This document shows positions 5,712-12,407 of a stretch of DNA of 37,919 bases, one piece after another. The notes under the pieces are model-generated. The model saw only the letters and a list, made by a program, of their open reading frames with translations. It had not been told where the DNA came from and did not search any database. Source of the stretch: a virus. The stretch spans positions 1-37,919 of IMG/VR virus record IMGVR_UViG_3300044844_000044; one strand, written 5' to 3'. Numbering within the stretch: position 1 is the first letter of the stretch; each line of letters begins with the position of its first letter. Both the position numbers and the translations under genes were made by a program.

Positions 5712-6313
5712 TTATTCCTAATAACATGATTAGTCATGTAGGAAAAATATTTCAAGGTGAGTATGCTGTACTTGGAGCATTAGAGAATCCATACATTATT
5801 GATATTGGTGCTAACGTAGGTGGGTTTGCAGTTTGGGCACATGAGTTTTTTAAGAATCCAAAAATAGATTGCTATGAACCTATAAAAGAAAACTATAGTT
5901 TATTAAGGCAAAATACAGCAGGTACTGATATAGCCATTAGGAACTTTGCTATAGGTAAAGAAGATGGTGAACGTCAAATGTATTATGGGCTACATAACTG
6001 TGGTGAGGCTAGTCTATATAGTGGTGAAGAGCAGGCCAAAGAAGGTGAGATGGTTAAGGTAATGTCAGCTAAGCATTTGCCAGAGTGTGACATCATGAAG
6101 ATTGATACTGAAGGTGCAGAGATTGAGATATTAGAAAACCTAGTAAACTTTCCATCAATATTTTTGATAGAGTTTCATAGTGCACATAACCGCAGACGCA
6201 TAGATGAATTACTACTTGACTATACGCTTTTAGAGTGTACAATGCGTGGTTATAATTATGGTGTATTAAAATACTTAAAGACTAATTTATGTATACAAGA
6301 TCAGACAGCATAA
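5708..6313 (+). CDS. FkbM-family SAM-dependent methyltransferase
   Basis: A 201-residue class I methyltransferase. SAM motif I is IIDIGANVGGFA, the next acidic loop is IDCYEPIKENY, and IMKIDTEGAEIEIL is the diagnostic FkbM motif. FkbM enzymes usually O-methylate sugars or polyketides, so with the glycosyltransferase upstream the pair probably builds a methylated glycan. The end overlaps the next small gene by 25 bases. Confidence 0.85.
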   Translation: MIIPNNMISHVGKIFQGEYAVLGALENPYIIDIGANVGGFAVWAHEFFKNPKIDCYEPIKENYSLLRQNTAGTDIAIRNFAIGKEDGERQMYYGLHNCGEASLYSGEEQAKEGEMVKVMSAKHLPECDIMKIDTEGAEIEILENLVNFPSIFLIEFHSAHNRRRIDELLLDYTLLECTMRGYNYGVLKYLKTNLCIQDQTA

Positions 6314-6495
6314 GACAGGCATATTTTATAAAAAATTATATTGAAGATAATCCTAATTGCACTATGAAAAATATTATTCAAAATTGTGTGACAAATGTTC
6401 ATAGGCTTAAAAATCTTGAAAGACAAGGATACATCAAATTACCTAAACCTACACCATATGGGGAACGCAATGGCCTTTTTAGAAAAACTGCTTGA
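6289..6495 (+). CDS. Small winged-helix-like protein
   Basis: A 68-residue protein with the pattern RQAYFIKNYIEDNPNCTMKNII followed by VHRLKNLERQGYIK, which reads as helix-turn-helix plus wing (a Leu-Glu-x-x-G-Y-I segment before the wing). It ends with PYGERNGLFRKTA. It overlaps the methyltransferase and the next small ORF. A DNA-binding regulatory role is inferred from this pattern only. Confidence 0.5.
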   Translation: MYTRSDSIRQAYFIKNYIEDNPNCTMKNIIQNCVTNVHRLKNLERQGYIKLPKPTPYGERNGLFRKTA

Positions 6496-6586
6496 TTTTA
6501 TTGTTTACTTATCAATTGTTAGTGGAATTGTTTGGTTTTTGTTTGGCTGTTATACTCTAATTGATTTATTTTTTATGAAAGGATAG
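6470..6586 (+). CDS. Single-pass membrane peptide
   Basis: A 38-residue ORF starting at ATG 6470, with GGGGA close upstream. I prefer this to an upstream in-frame start at 6395, which would run inside the winged-helix gene. MAFLEKLLDF is followed by a hydrophobic stretch (IVYLSIVSGIVWFLFGCY), then LIDLFFMKG. Probably an inner-membrane peptide of unknown role. Confidence 0.45.
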   Translation: MAFLEKLLDFIVYLSIVSGIVWFLFGCYTLIDLFFMKG

Positions 6587-6588
6587 TT

Positions 6589-6864
6589 ATGTCAGATAAT
6601 ATTAATCACCCAAAACACTATAATATAGGCGGATTAGAAACAATAGATATTATTGAGTCTAGGCTTACTAAGGAAGAGTTTGTTGGGTACTTGAAGGGTA
6701 GTAAGATGAAGTATGATTTGCGTTATCCATTTAAAGGAAACGTAGAAGAGGATCTTGCTAAATCAGAATGGTTTAAAAATAAACTTATCTCAGTATTAAG
6801 AGAAGTAGAAGCTGTTAATCCACCAGAAATTGAAGCCCATCTTCAAAGATTTGATGATGAATAA
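6589..6864 (+). CDS. DUF3310 protein
   Basis: A 91-residue protein with the DUF3310 signature: INHPKHYN-x-GG-x-ETIDIIES at the start, then KGSKMKYDLRYPFKG, VEEDLAKSEWF and a helical end. DUF3310 is widespread in phages and is sometimes labelled a nucleotide kinase, without firm evidence. AAGGA precedes the ATG by 7 bases. It is the last gene before the second early promoter. Confidence 0.85.
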   Translation: MSDNINHPKHYNIGGLETIDIIESRLTKEEFVGYLKGSKMKYDLRYPFKGNVEEDLAKSEWFKNKLISVLREVEAVNPPEIEAHLQRFDDE

Positions 6865-6905
6865 TTGATAAAAATCAATGACTTATAAAATAATTAAAAA
6901 AAGTG

Positions 6906-6942
6906 TTGACATTATATTGTAATTATATAAAATAACTATATC
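6906..6942 (+). promoter_or_regulatory. Rightward early promoter P2 (same motif as P1)
   Basis: TTGACA at 6906-6911, a 14-bp gap, then TATAAAATAACTATATC (6926-6942), identical in sequence and spacing to P1 at 2122-2158. The -10 is TAAAAT after a 16-bp spacer. An AT-rich short hairpin (6864-6879) and an A-rich tract precede it. The gene served starts at 6999. Confidence 0.7.
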
Positions 6943-6998
6943 GCTGATTTATCAATCCACTTGCAGGCGATCAAGAAATTTTGCTAAAGGAGAATTAC

Positions 6999-7190
6999 AT
7001 GACTATCTTATCAAGTTATAATGCAGTAGGCCTCGCCGAAGGCTTTGTAGAAGGCACAGAAGAAGAAGTACTAGAGGCATGGCAGTACCTAGTTGACACA
7101 GGCCTAGCGTGGAGTTTGCAAGGCTGGTTTGGAAGAACCGCATCTGATCTTATTGATGCAGGTATTATTAATCAACCACAATTACACTAG
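6999..7190 (+). CDS. Small conserved phage protein
   Basis: A 63-residue protein. ATG 6999 is preceded by AAAGGAG at 7 bases, so the longer form from TTG 6981 is unlikely. The block EEEVLEAWQYLVDTGLAWSL followed by QGWFGRTASDLIDAGII belongs to a small family I have seen repeatedly in phages and plasmids, without known function. First gene after promoter P2, so likely well expressed early. Confidence 0.7.
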   Translation: MTILSSYNAVGLAEGFVEGTEEEVLEAWQYLVDTGLAWSLQGWFGRTASDLIDAGIINQPQLH

Positions 7191-7201
7191 GGGAATACAA
7201 C

Positions 7202-7630
7202 ATGGCTTATGTCAACAACGAAACAAAATCAAAAATTCACGCAGCTTTAAAGCCTGTATTTAAGAAGTATGGTATTAAGGCCACAGTTGCTAGAAATTCT
7301 TATCACTCAACATTAGTTGTAAACCTTGTATCTGGCAGTATTGATTTTAGTAATGACTATGATACTAGACAGGTTAATGTTTACCATATTGATAAATATT
7401 ACGATGGAATTGCCAAACAGTTTTTAAATGAAGTAGTAGATAATATAAAAATTGCTGGTGAATGGTATGACGAATCAAATTCACAAATTGATTATTTTAA
7501 TACCGCCTTTTATATTTCAATTAATATAGGTAAACGTGAAAAGCCTTATGTTTATAACGCACCATCTCATGTAGTACAGGCTTTAAAAGAGCTTGGTAAA
7601 CTTGAGTTCATTGTTGTAGGAAGGAGTTAA
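7202..7630 (+). CDS. LPD29-like domain protein
   Basis: A 142-residue protein: ALKPVFKKYGIKATVARNSYHSTLVV, then SGSIDFSNDY, VNVYHIDKYYDG and DYFNTAFYISINIGKREKPYV. This order matches the LPD29 domain found as stand-alone phage proteins and inside large polyvalent proteins. Its biochemical role is unknown. AGG precedes the ATG, and the next gene begins 2 bases after its stop. Confidence 0.65.
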   Translation: MAYVNNETKSKIHAALKPVFKKYGIKATVARNSYHSTLVVNLVSGSIDFSNDYDTRQVNVYHIDKYYDGIAKQFLNEVVDNIKIAGEWYDESNSQIDYFNTAFYISINIGKREKPYVYNAPSHVVQALKELGKLEFIVVGRS

Positions 7631-7632
7631 AA

Positions 7633-7833
7633 ATGCCTAACTTTTTTGCTGTGACACATAATCAAGTATGGGATTTAGGATTTAAATCCAACCATAAAAA
7701 TGCTAATGATTATGCAGTTGATCAGTTTAATATTTATCATGCACCTAATGGATACCTTATACTTCATGCAAATGAATTAAAGGAACTAGTAAGGCTTGCA
7801 AATAAAAGGCTTGACGTGGAAGGAGTATTTTGA
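7633..7833 (+). CDS. Hypothetical early protein
   Basis: A 66-residue protein, MPNFFAVTHNQVWDLGF, with GGAG about 8 bases before the ATG. Not recognised. Part of the short operon of promoter P2, with tight spacing on both sides. Confidence 0.55.
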   Translation: MPNFFAVTHNQVWDLGFKSNHKNANDYAVDQFNIYHAPNGYLILHANELKELVRLANKRLDVEGVF

Positions 7834-7997
7834 CAACTAAATTTAAATACAAACCTACGCTATTAAGTGAAGAGCATATAAAACAAATATGCAAATTTTT
7901 AAAAACACCTTACGTTAAAGGTGAGTACCAGAAGTGGAATAAGTTTTCTCAATTTAAGTTCTGGCACAAAAATGAGATGGACAAAAGGGATAAGTGA
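7830..7997 (+). CDS. Small basic protein at the end of the early operon
   Basis: A 55-codon ORF with a TTG start at 7830 overlapping the previous stop. AAGGAG lies just upstream. It is Lys- and aromatic-rich (TTKFKYKPTLL, EYQKWNKFSQFKFWHK). The end of the frame runs into the stem of the terminator. Function unknown. Confidence 0.5.
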   Translation: MTTKFKYKPTLLSEEHIKQICKFLKTPYVKGEYQKWNKFSQFKFWHKNEMDKRDK

Positions 7998-8010
7998 TTA
8001 TCCCTTTTTT
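7983..8010. terminator. Strong bidirectional terminator between early and late blocks
   Basis: An 11-bp perfect stem, AAAAGGGATAA (7983-7993) with TTATCCCTTTT (7998-8008), loop GTGA, followed by T's on the plus strand and by TTTTG on the minus strand. It separates converging operons: the rightward early arm and the end of the 26-kb leftward late operon. Confidence 0.9.
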
Positions 8011-9679
8011 ATTTCTGTTCTTCAGTTCCTAACAGTCCACCGCCAACACTAAGTGGCATCAATGATAGCAAACTAATTTCACCAGATTTTAATTTCTTAA
8101 TCATTTCATTGTATGGAATATTTAATTTTTCCGCTTTAGTTTTAATGAGTGATAAATAAGTATCAGCAATAGATTTTGACTCGCCTTGAATTCCCGCACC
8201 TGCTGTTTTTTGGCCAAATACATTACCTTCTTGCTGTGCTTTATTTCTATATCCAGTCCATACATTAGCACTAAAATCTCTTGGTGTCATGTTGGCTTCT
8301 TTTGCTTGATTAGCAACAATTTTTTCTAAGTCTGCATATTGTTTGCCAGATGGGAATACACCTTTTTCAACACCTGTAAAAATATTGGCAGATGGCTTTT
8401 CTGAAAGGTTTGCCCAATGTCTATCAAATACCATAGCGTTAGGATCGCCCATTAATGCTTTACCCATGTTACGGACTTTTTCTTTTTGCAAATCTTCAAT
8501 ACGTCCTTGACTAGCAGCAAGTAAATTTTTAGCCCTACCAGTTTCCATAGGCATCATATTTCCTACAGTTTCAAATACAGAATTTTCTGGCATTCTAAAA
8601 TTAGGTTGAATGACTGGCTCACCTGAAATTTGCCTTCTCATGTATTCAGACGCTATTCTTGCATTGCGTGGCACATCTGATACTGGTGAAGTAGCCGCTA
8701 GATAACCAGCTAAATTTGGTATATTTTCTTTACCATATAAATCTTCTAATGGAGTGCCACGAAGATCCCACCAATTAACAGTTGGATGTTGCCTTAAATA
8801 CTCAACACCAGATTGATTTAACTCTGATAATCTTTGATTATATTCTGGACTTCTAATAAAATCTGACCAATTACCTACTGGAAATGTTTCGCCCTTGCCA
8901 ACATTGTACCCAGCAATTTGATTTGTACGTTCACCAAATTTAACTGCCTTTCTTAATTCTTTAGGTTCAAATCTTTTTGATACATCCAAATATGTTTTGC
9001 TAGTTTCTGGTTCTAACCATGTTCCAAAATAATTATCTGTTTGATCTAATGCTTTTTTATTTATTAAGTATTGTTGTTCAATATCTTTTTTAGTTAATTT
9101 ATCTAAAACTTTATTTCGTGGATCTGTATTTTTATATAGACCCATCATGAGGCCTTCAGTAGGTATATTTCCAGTAGGTACGTTTACAGAATATCCACCG
9201 CCCATTGTTTTATTATAAATTTCAGATGGCTTTGTAGATTTAAATTGGCCAAGACCTTCGGTAACTTTTTTGCTTTCAATAGACTTAACTATATCTTGAA
9301 TAGTTGTAGCACCTTTTTTCCCAGCACTTCCAACAGTACCAAGTGCAGCAAGGCCAACTCCACCAGCCATACTTAATGGGTCTTGATTATAAACAGCACG
9401 ACCAAATATGTCACCGCCTTCAGCACCCATGATAGGAGCAACACCAAAAACATTAGCAAGTTTAGAGGATGTTTGTCTTGCAAATCTAGGGTCTACGTTT
9501 AAAAATTCTAATCCGCTAGAAAGTGGATTTGTAAACATACGTTCTGTAGGTGTGTATGCACTAGATTTAAGTGCTTCTTTACCCATAGAAATTAAACGCT
9601 GTTCTTCTAATGCTCTTTTCCAATCAGCATCTAATCCTTCACGAAGCCATTGTAAATTTTTGTAATCTGATAATGCCAT
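8009..9679 (-). CDS. Large phage protein, DUF7178-like; candidate ejected virion protein
   Basis: A 556-residue protein, the last gene of the late operon. Its N-terminal part has a Gly/Ala-rich hydrophobic patch (LSMAGGVGLAALGTVGSAG). The C-terminal half carries NWWDLRGTPLEDLYG, LAGYLAATSPVSDVPRNA and MVFDRHWANL, then YADLEKIVANQAKEANMTPRDF, which resembles DUF7178-type modules of long phage polyproteins. It ends SLLSLMPLSVGGGLLG, a hydrophobic segment. Late position, size and the membrane-like segments suggest a protein delivered with the DNA or a virion-associated effector. AAGGA precedes the start. Function not established. Confidence 0.6.
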   Translation of the reverse strand: MALSDYKNLQWLREGLDADWKRALEEQRLISMGKEALKSSAYTPTERMFTNPLSSGLEFLNVDPRFARQTSSKLANVFGVAPIMGAEGGDIFGRAVYNQDPLSMAGGVGLAALGTVGSAGKKGATTIQDIVKSIESKKVTEGLGQFKSTKPSEIYNKTMGGGYSVNVPTGNIPTEGLMMGLYKNTDPRNKVLDKLTKKDIEQQYLINKKALDQTDNYFGTWLEPETSKTYLDVSKRFEPKELRKAVKFGERTNQIAGYNVGKGETFPVGNWSDFIRSPEYNQRLSELNQSGVEYLRQHPTVNWWDLRGTPLEDLYGKENIPNLAGYLAATSPVSDVPRNARIASEYMRRQISGEPVIQPNFRMPENSVFETVGNMMPMETGRAKNLLAASQGRIEDLQKEKVRNMGKALMGDPNAMVFDRHWANLSEKPSANIFTGVEKGVFPSGKQYADLEKIVANQAKEANMTPRDFSANVWTGYRNKAQQEGNVFGQKTAGAGIQGESKSIADTYLSLIKTKAEKLNIPYNEMIKKLKSGEISLLSLMPLSVGGGLLGTEEQK

Positions 9680-9687
9680 ATTAATCC

Positions 9688-9861
9688 TTAATCATCTAGG
9701 TCTTGAAACTCCATGTAAATATCTAAATCCTCACCAGATATTTCCACTAGTGAGCTATCGTCAAATTCTAAGTAAATAACTTGATCATTAAAATCAACCT
9801 CGCAGCTGACAATTGTTTTACCAACTATTTTTTCACATAGTTTTTGAATATCGCCAGACAT
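9688..9861 (-). CDS. Small acidic hypothetical protein
   Basis: A 57-codon ORF, with AAGGA 6 bases before its ATG at 9861. It starts MSGDIQKLCEKIVGKTI and continues as an acidic beta-rich peptide with DFNDQVIYLEFDD, ending DLDD. It sits between the DnaQ-like exonuclease and the large last late gene. Not recognised. Confidence 0.55.
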   Translation of the reverse strand: MSGDIQKLCEKIVGKTIVSCEVDFNDQVIYLEFDDSSLVEISGEDLDIYMEFQDLDD

Positions 9862-9869
9862 ATTAATCC

Positions 9870-10607
9870 TTAAATGTTTACAAGAAATTCTTTACCAATT
9901 TTTTGTGATTTATTTGATCTTGACCAAGCACCACAATCTTGACATTGAAAGCGTTGGAATATTGATGTTCTTGATCTTACCTCACCACGTTTGTGTAATT
10001 TGCTTGATCCGCAATTTGTACATACAGTATTTGCAGAATACGCATTATGGTTTGGATGTTGTTTAATCCAACCCTTGAGGCGATCATAGAGTGATTCAAG
10101 AAGTACGACATCATTCTTGTTATACTCTTCCATGCGTTTCCATGCTGCACGATCATTATTCATAACCTTTAGCCATAGCTCATGGCCTTCATGGTCAGTC
10201 TTTTTTCCAATACCTAATCTCTGAGAAACATAATCTAATTTATTTGAAACAAATCTAAAATTACTTTTTACTACTCTTAATAAGTCAATGTGCTTTACTG
10301 GGCTTGGTGGATTCATACCAGCCTCTAAAAATTCTTTGTTAAGCATTGGAATGTCAAAGCGTAGGCCATTATAATGAACAATTACGTCAGCAGATTCCAT
10401 AAGCTCATGAATGCTTTTTAGCATATGCTTGCGGTCTGTTTTGTATATTGAATCAAACATAATCTTTGACTCACCATACCACTTTGCTGCATAGCATAAT
10501 GTATAAGATGATTCAAGAAGTTGATTTAAAGCTACGTTTTGTTGCCAGATACCCCATACAGTTGCAAGGTTTGGAGCACATTCAATATCAAGTAAAAGTA
10601 TTTTCAT
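9870..10607 (-). CDS. DnaQ-like 3'-5' exonuclease with C-terminal zinc ribbon
   Basis: A 245-residue RNase-H-fold exonuclease of the DEDD type: LLLDIECAP (D7, E9), VHYNGLRFDIPML (Asp85) and YNKNDVVLLE for the last acidic residue. A zinc ribbon follows (VCTNCG, then CQDCG). It resembles YprB-type nucleases and phage-encoded ribonuclease-H-like proteins. It stands among late genes between lysozyme and the last virion genes, unusual for a replication factor, so it may trim DNA ends, degrade host nucleic acid late or be packaged. Confidence 0.78.
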   Translation of the reverse strand: MKILLLDIECAPNLATVWGIWQQNVALNQLLESSYTLCYAAKWYGESKIMFDSIYKTDRKHMLKSIHELMESADVIVHYNGLRFDIPMLNKEFLEAGMNPPSPVKHIDLLRVVKSNFRFVSNKLDYVSQRLGIGKKTDHEGHELWLKVMNNDRAAWKRMEEYNKNDVVLLESLYDRLKGWIKQHPNHNAYSANTVCTNCGSSKLHKRGEVRSRTSIFQRFQCQDCGAWSRSNKSQKIGKEFLVNI

Positions 10608-10635
10608 AAGTATTCTCTAGTGTTGAGAGAACTTA

Positions 10636-11085
10636 TTATAAACCTTCAAAAAGCCTTCTTTCATCTAAACGTCTGTTTTGTAAACCTTTTAATATCTTAC
10701 CACCAGCTTTACAATATTTAACTAACGACTCCATAGCCGCTTCTTTATCTCCACGAAGCAACGCTTGACGGATGGTTGAACGCTGAAAGCATCCAAGACC
10801 CAGATTAAAGCAAAAGCTGACAATAGCGTCAAATTCATGTTGTCGTAAAGGCACGTTAGGTAGCATCTTATGTACTCCCAACTCAAAACGTTTGAGGTCG
10901 TGTTTAAGAATTCCATCTATTTCCTCGTTTGTAAATGTTTTATTCCATTCAGGTGGTAGTGTTTTGCCATCACCTATCAAGTGACCGATTCCTACTGTCC
11001 AAAGTTTTGCGGGACACTTGTATGGTTTATTTCTAACACCTTCGTGATGACGTAGTAACTTGATAAGTTTATCAGATACTTTCAC
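10636..11085 (-). CDS. GH24 lysozyme endolysin (T4-type muramidase)
   Basis: A 149-residue lysozyme, with GTG at 11085 as preferred start: MKVSDKLIKLLRHHEG places the catalytic Glu at residue 15, as usual for the family, followed by LWTVGIGH (the Thr/Gly/His site) and the NLGLGCFQRSTIR helix. It would cleave peptidoglycan for host lysis. An ATG at 11160 gives a 174-residue form with a basic start and hydrophobic run (LLLHLLLVFISALV), a possible signal-anchor. However, that segment overlaps the membrane helix of the holin gene in another frame and may be spurious. The choice decides whether lysis needs the holin pore. Confidence 0.85.
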   Translation of the reverse strand: MKVSDKLIKLLRHHEGVRNKPYKCPAKLWTVGIGHLIGDGKTLPPEWNKTFTNEEIDGILKHDLKRFELGVHKMLPNVPLRQHEFDAIVSFCFNLGLGCFQRSTIRQALLRGDKEAAMESLVKYCKAGGKILKGLQNRRLDERRLFEGL

Positions 11086-11569
11086 GTTTCTTTTCCCATG
11101 TACGAGAGCCGAAATAAAAACCAATAATAGATGCAGTAATAGCCATTTCTTCAGAACCAAATACTTCTTGAGATGCTACTACAAAATCTACACCAGACCA
11201 CATAGCCCACACTAATGAAAGAAGATTAATAAGAACTAGTTCACCTACAAATATAAAAGCTACCACAGGTCTTACCATAGCATTCCAGTTCTTAACTGTT
11301 TTACTTGCACCATCAACTAATTTTTTATCATGATCGTATAACGCTACACGTTCTTCTGTGTATGTTTGCATTTCTATTTGGTCTAACTTAATTGCTTCAA
11401 TTTTTTCTTGAGATACGAAACCAGCTTTTGCAAGTTCAAGTTCACGTTCTGTTTGAAGTTTAGCCATTTCTCGTTCATGTTTTTGGTCACCTTTTTGTTG
11501 AAAGAATGATAGTAAACTAGGAAGCCCACTTGTAGCAAAACCTAGTATTCCAGATAATATAGATAACAT
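11072..11569 (-). CDS. 3-TM holin (GTA-holin-like family)
   Basis: A 165-residue membrane protein: a hydrophobic N-terminus (MLSILSGILGFATSGLPSLL), a charged coiled region (KHEREMAKLQTERELELAK) and two C-terminal helices (VVAFIFVGELVLINLLSLVW; ITASIIGFYFGSRTW). The order and the terminal FYFGSRT match the 3-TM holin family named for gene-transfer-agent release. It overlaps the lysozyme gene, giving a coupled lysis cassette. Confidence 0.78.
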   Translation of the reverse strand: MLSILSGILGFATSGLPSLLSFFQQKGDQKHEREMAKLQTERELELAKAGFVSQEKIEAIKLDQIEMQTYTEERVALYDHDKKLVDGASKTVKNWNAMVRPVVAFIFVGELVLINLLSLVWAMWSGVDFVVASQEVFGSEEMAITASIIGFYFGSRTWEKKRESI

Positions 11570-11841
11570 TATTTATATCCTTTAGTTTTTTCATGCTCTT
11601 CTAAAAGTCTTACACGAATATTTATTTCAGCAATTTGCAATTTAAGTTCTTCTTTAAGTCTAGCTCTTTGTTCTGCTGATATTGGACTGTCAGTTGGTAC
11701 ACCTTGTTCTGTAATAAGAATAGGCATTTTAGATTTGATATTAATAAGGTCAGCTTGAATAGATGACATAGATGTAAGTAACCAAGCAATAGCAGATACT
11801 ATTACAGGGAAAAGCATATTTGTTATTTTTTCCATATTCAT
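11569..11841 (-). CDS. Membrane-anchored coiled-coil protein of the lysis cassette
   Basis: A 90-residue protein with one N-terminal helix (MLFPVIVSAIAWLLTSM) followed by a helical, charged body (RARLKEELKLQIAEINIRV) and a Lys-rich end. The topology fits an inner-membrane spanin subunit or accessory holin, but there is no diagnostic motif. It overlaps its neighbours by single bases. Confidence 0.5.
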   Translation of the reverse strand: MNMEKITNMLFPVIVSAIAWLLTSMSSIQADLINIKSKMPILITEQGVPTDSPISAEQRARLKEELKLQIAEINIRVRLLEEHEKTKGYK

Positions 11842-12197
11842 TACAACTCCTTTGGGTCAAAGCCATACATCTTGGCTACACGTTTTTGTAGTTTTAAAAA
11901 TAAACCTTTATGACTAGCATATTGTTCTGTTTTAGGTGAGTCTAAATATACGCACATATGGATAATCTCATGGCATAAAGTCATCATGACAGGATATAGA
12001 TGAGAATGACGTGCAGTAGATATAGTAATAACATGAGGTTCGCCTTGTTCTGGTGGCTCATATTGTCCACATATAGTATCGTCATGCAATACTACAAAGT
12101 CTACTTTAGATGCAGGCGGTAGTTTATACTCGTCAAATATTGGCATATCTATCAGAGCACTATATAGTCCAGCTATACTGTTCTCTGTAATCCACAT
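11841..12197 (-). CDS. SprT-like zinc metallopeptidase
   Basis: A 118-residue protein with MTLCHEIIHMCVYL, a HExxH zinc motif (76-80). A third ligand could be the His of QYASHKGLFLKL (about 95-105), as in SprT-like families. It probably cleaves a protein in the late phase or acts on the virion or the host. It is placed between two membrane proteins of the lysis region. No signal peptide is visible. Confidence 0.75.
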   Translation of the reverse strand: MWITENSIAGLYSALIDMPIFDEYKLPPASKVDFVVLHDDTICGQYEPPEQGEPHVITISTARHSHLYPVMMTLCHEIIHMCVYLDSPKTEQYASHKGLFLKLQKRVAKMYGFDPKEL

Positions 12198-12407
12198 TTA
12201 TTTGCCAAACCAATGATTAGCAATGAATGTCATGAAGCCACCAATAGCAGAGGCTATTGCCATGCCTGCCCAAAAACCACCTTTAGATTTATTGGCAAGT
12301 TCAAGAAGTAGTTTAATATCTGTTTCTAAATTTTCTACTTTGTCTTGTAAATTTTGAACTTGTGCGATGAGCTTGCCATATTGTATTGGATCTATTTCAT
12401 TACTCAT
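12198..12407 (-). CDS. Coiled-coil/TM protein (XhlA-like)
   Basis: A 69-residue protein: IDPIQYGKLIAQVQNL and DKVENLETDIKLLLEL form a coiled-coil heptad region, followed by one C-terminal membrane helix (WAGMAIASAIGGFMTFIA). The arrangement resembles XhlA-type hemolysin or holin accessory proteins. Probably part of the lysis module. Confidence 0.6.
   Translation of the reverse strand: MSNEIDPIQYGKLIAQVQNLQDKVENLETDIKLLLELANKSKGGFWAGMAIASAIGGFMTFIANHWFGK

Noticed and set aside
9688-9861. Anti-CRISPR candidate (small acidic ORF)
   Set aside because: Only its size and acidity suggest it; no neighbouring Aca-type regulator and no motif I recognise.
10613-10631. Hairpin TTCTCT/AGAGAA between exonuclease and lysozyme as terminator
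   Set aside because: The 6-bp stem lacks a T-run on the minus strand and lies where transcription should continue to the last late genes.
11086-11160. N-terminal signal-anchor (SAR) extension of the lysozyme
   Set aside because: Not excluded, but the 25 extra codons are read out of frame from the holin's membrane helix, where hydrophobicity in the shifted frame is expected by chance; the GTG start at 11085 gives the usual family N-terminus.
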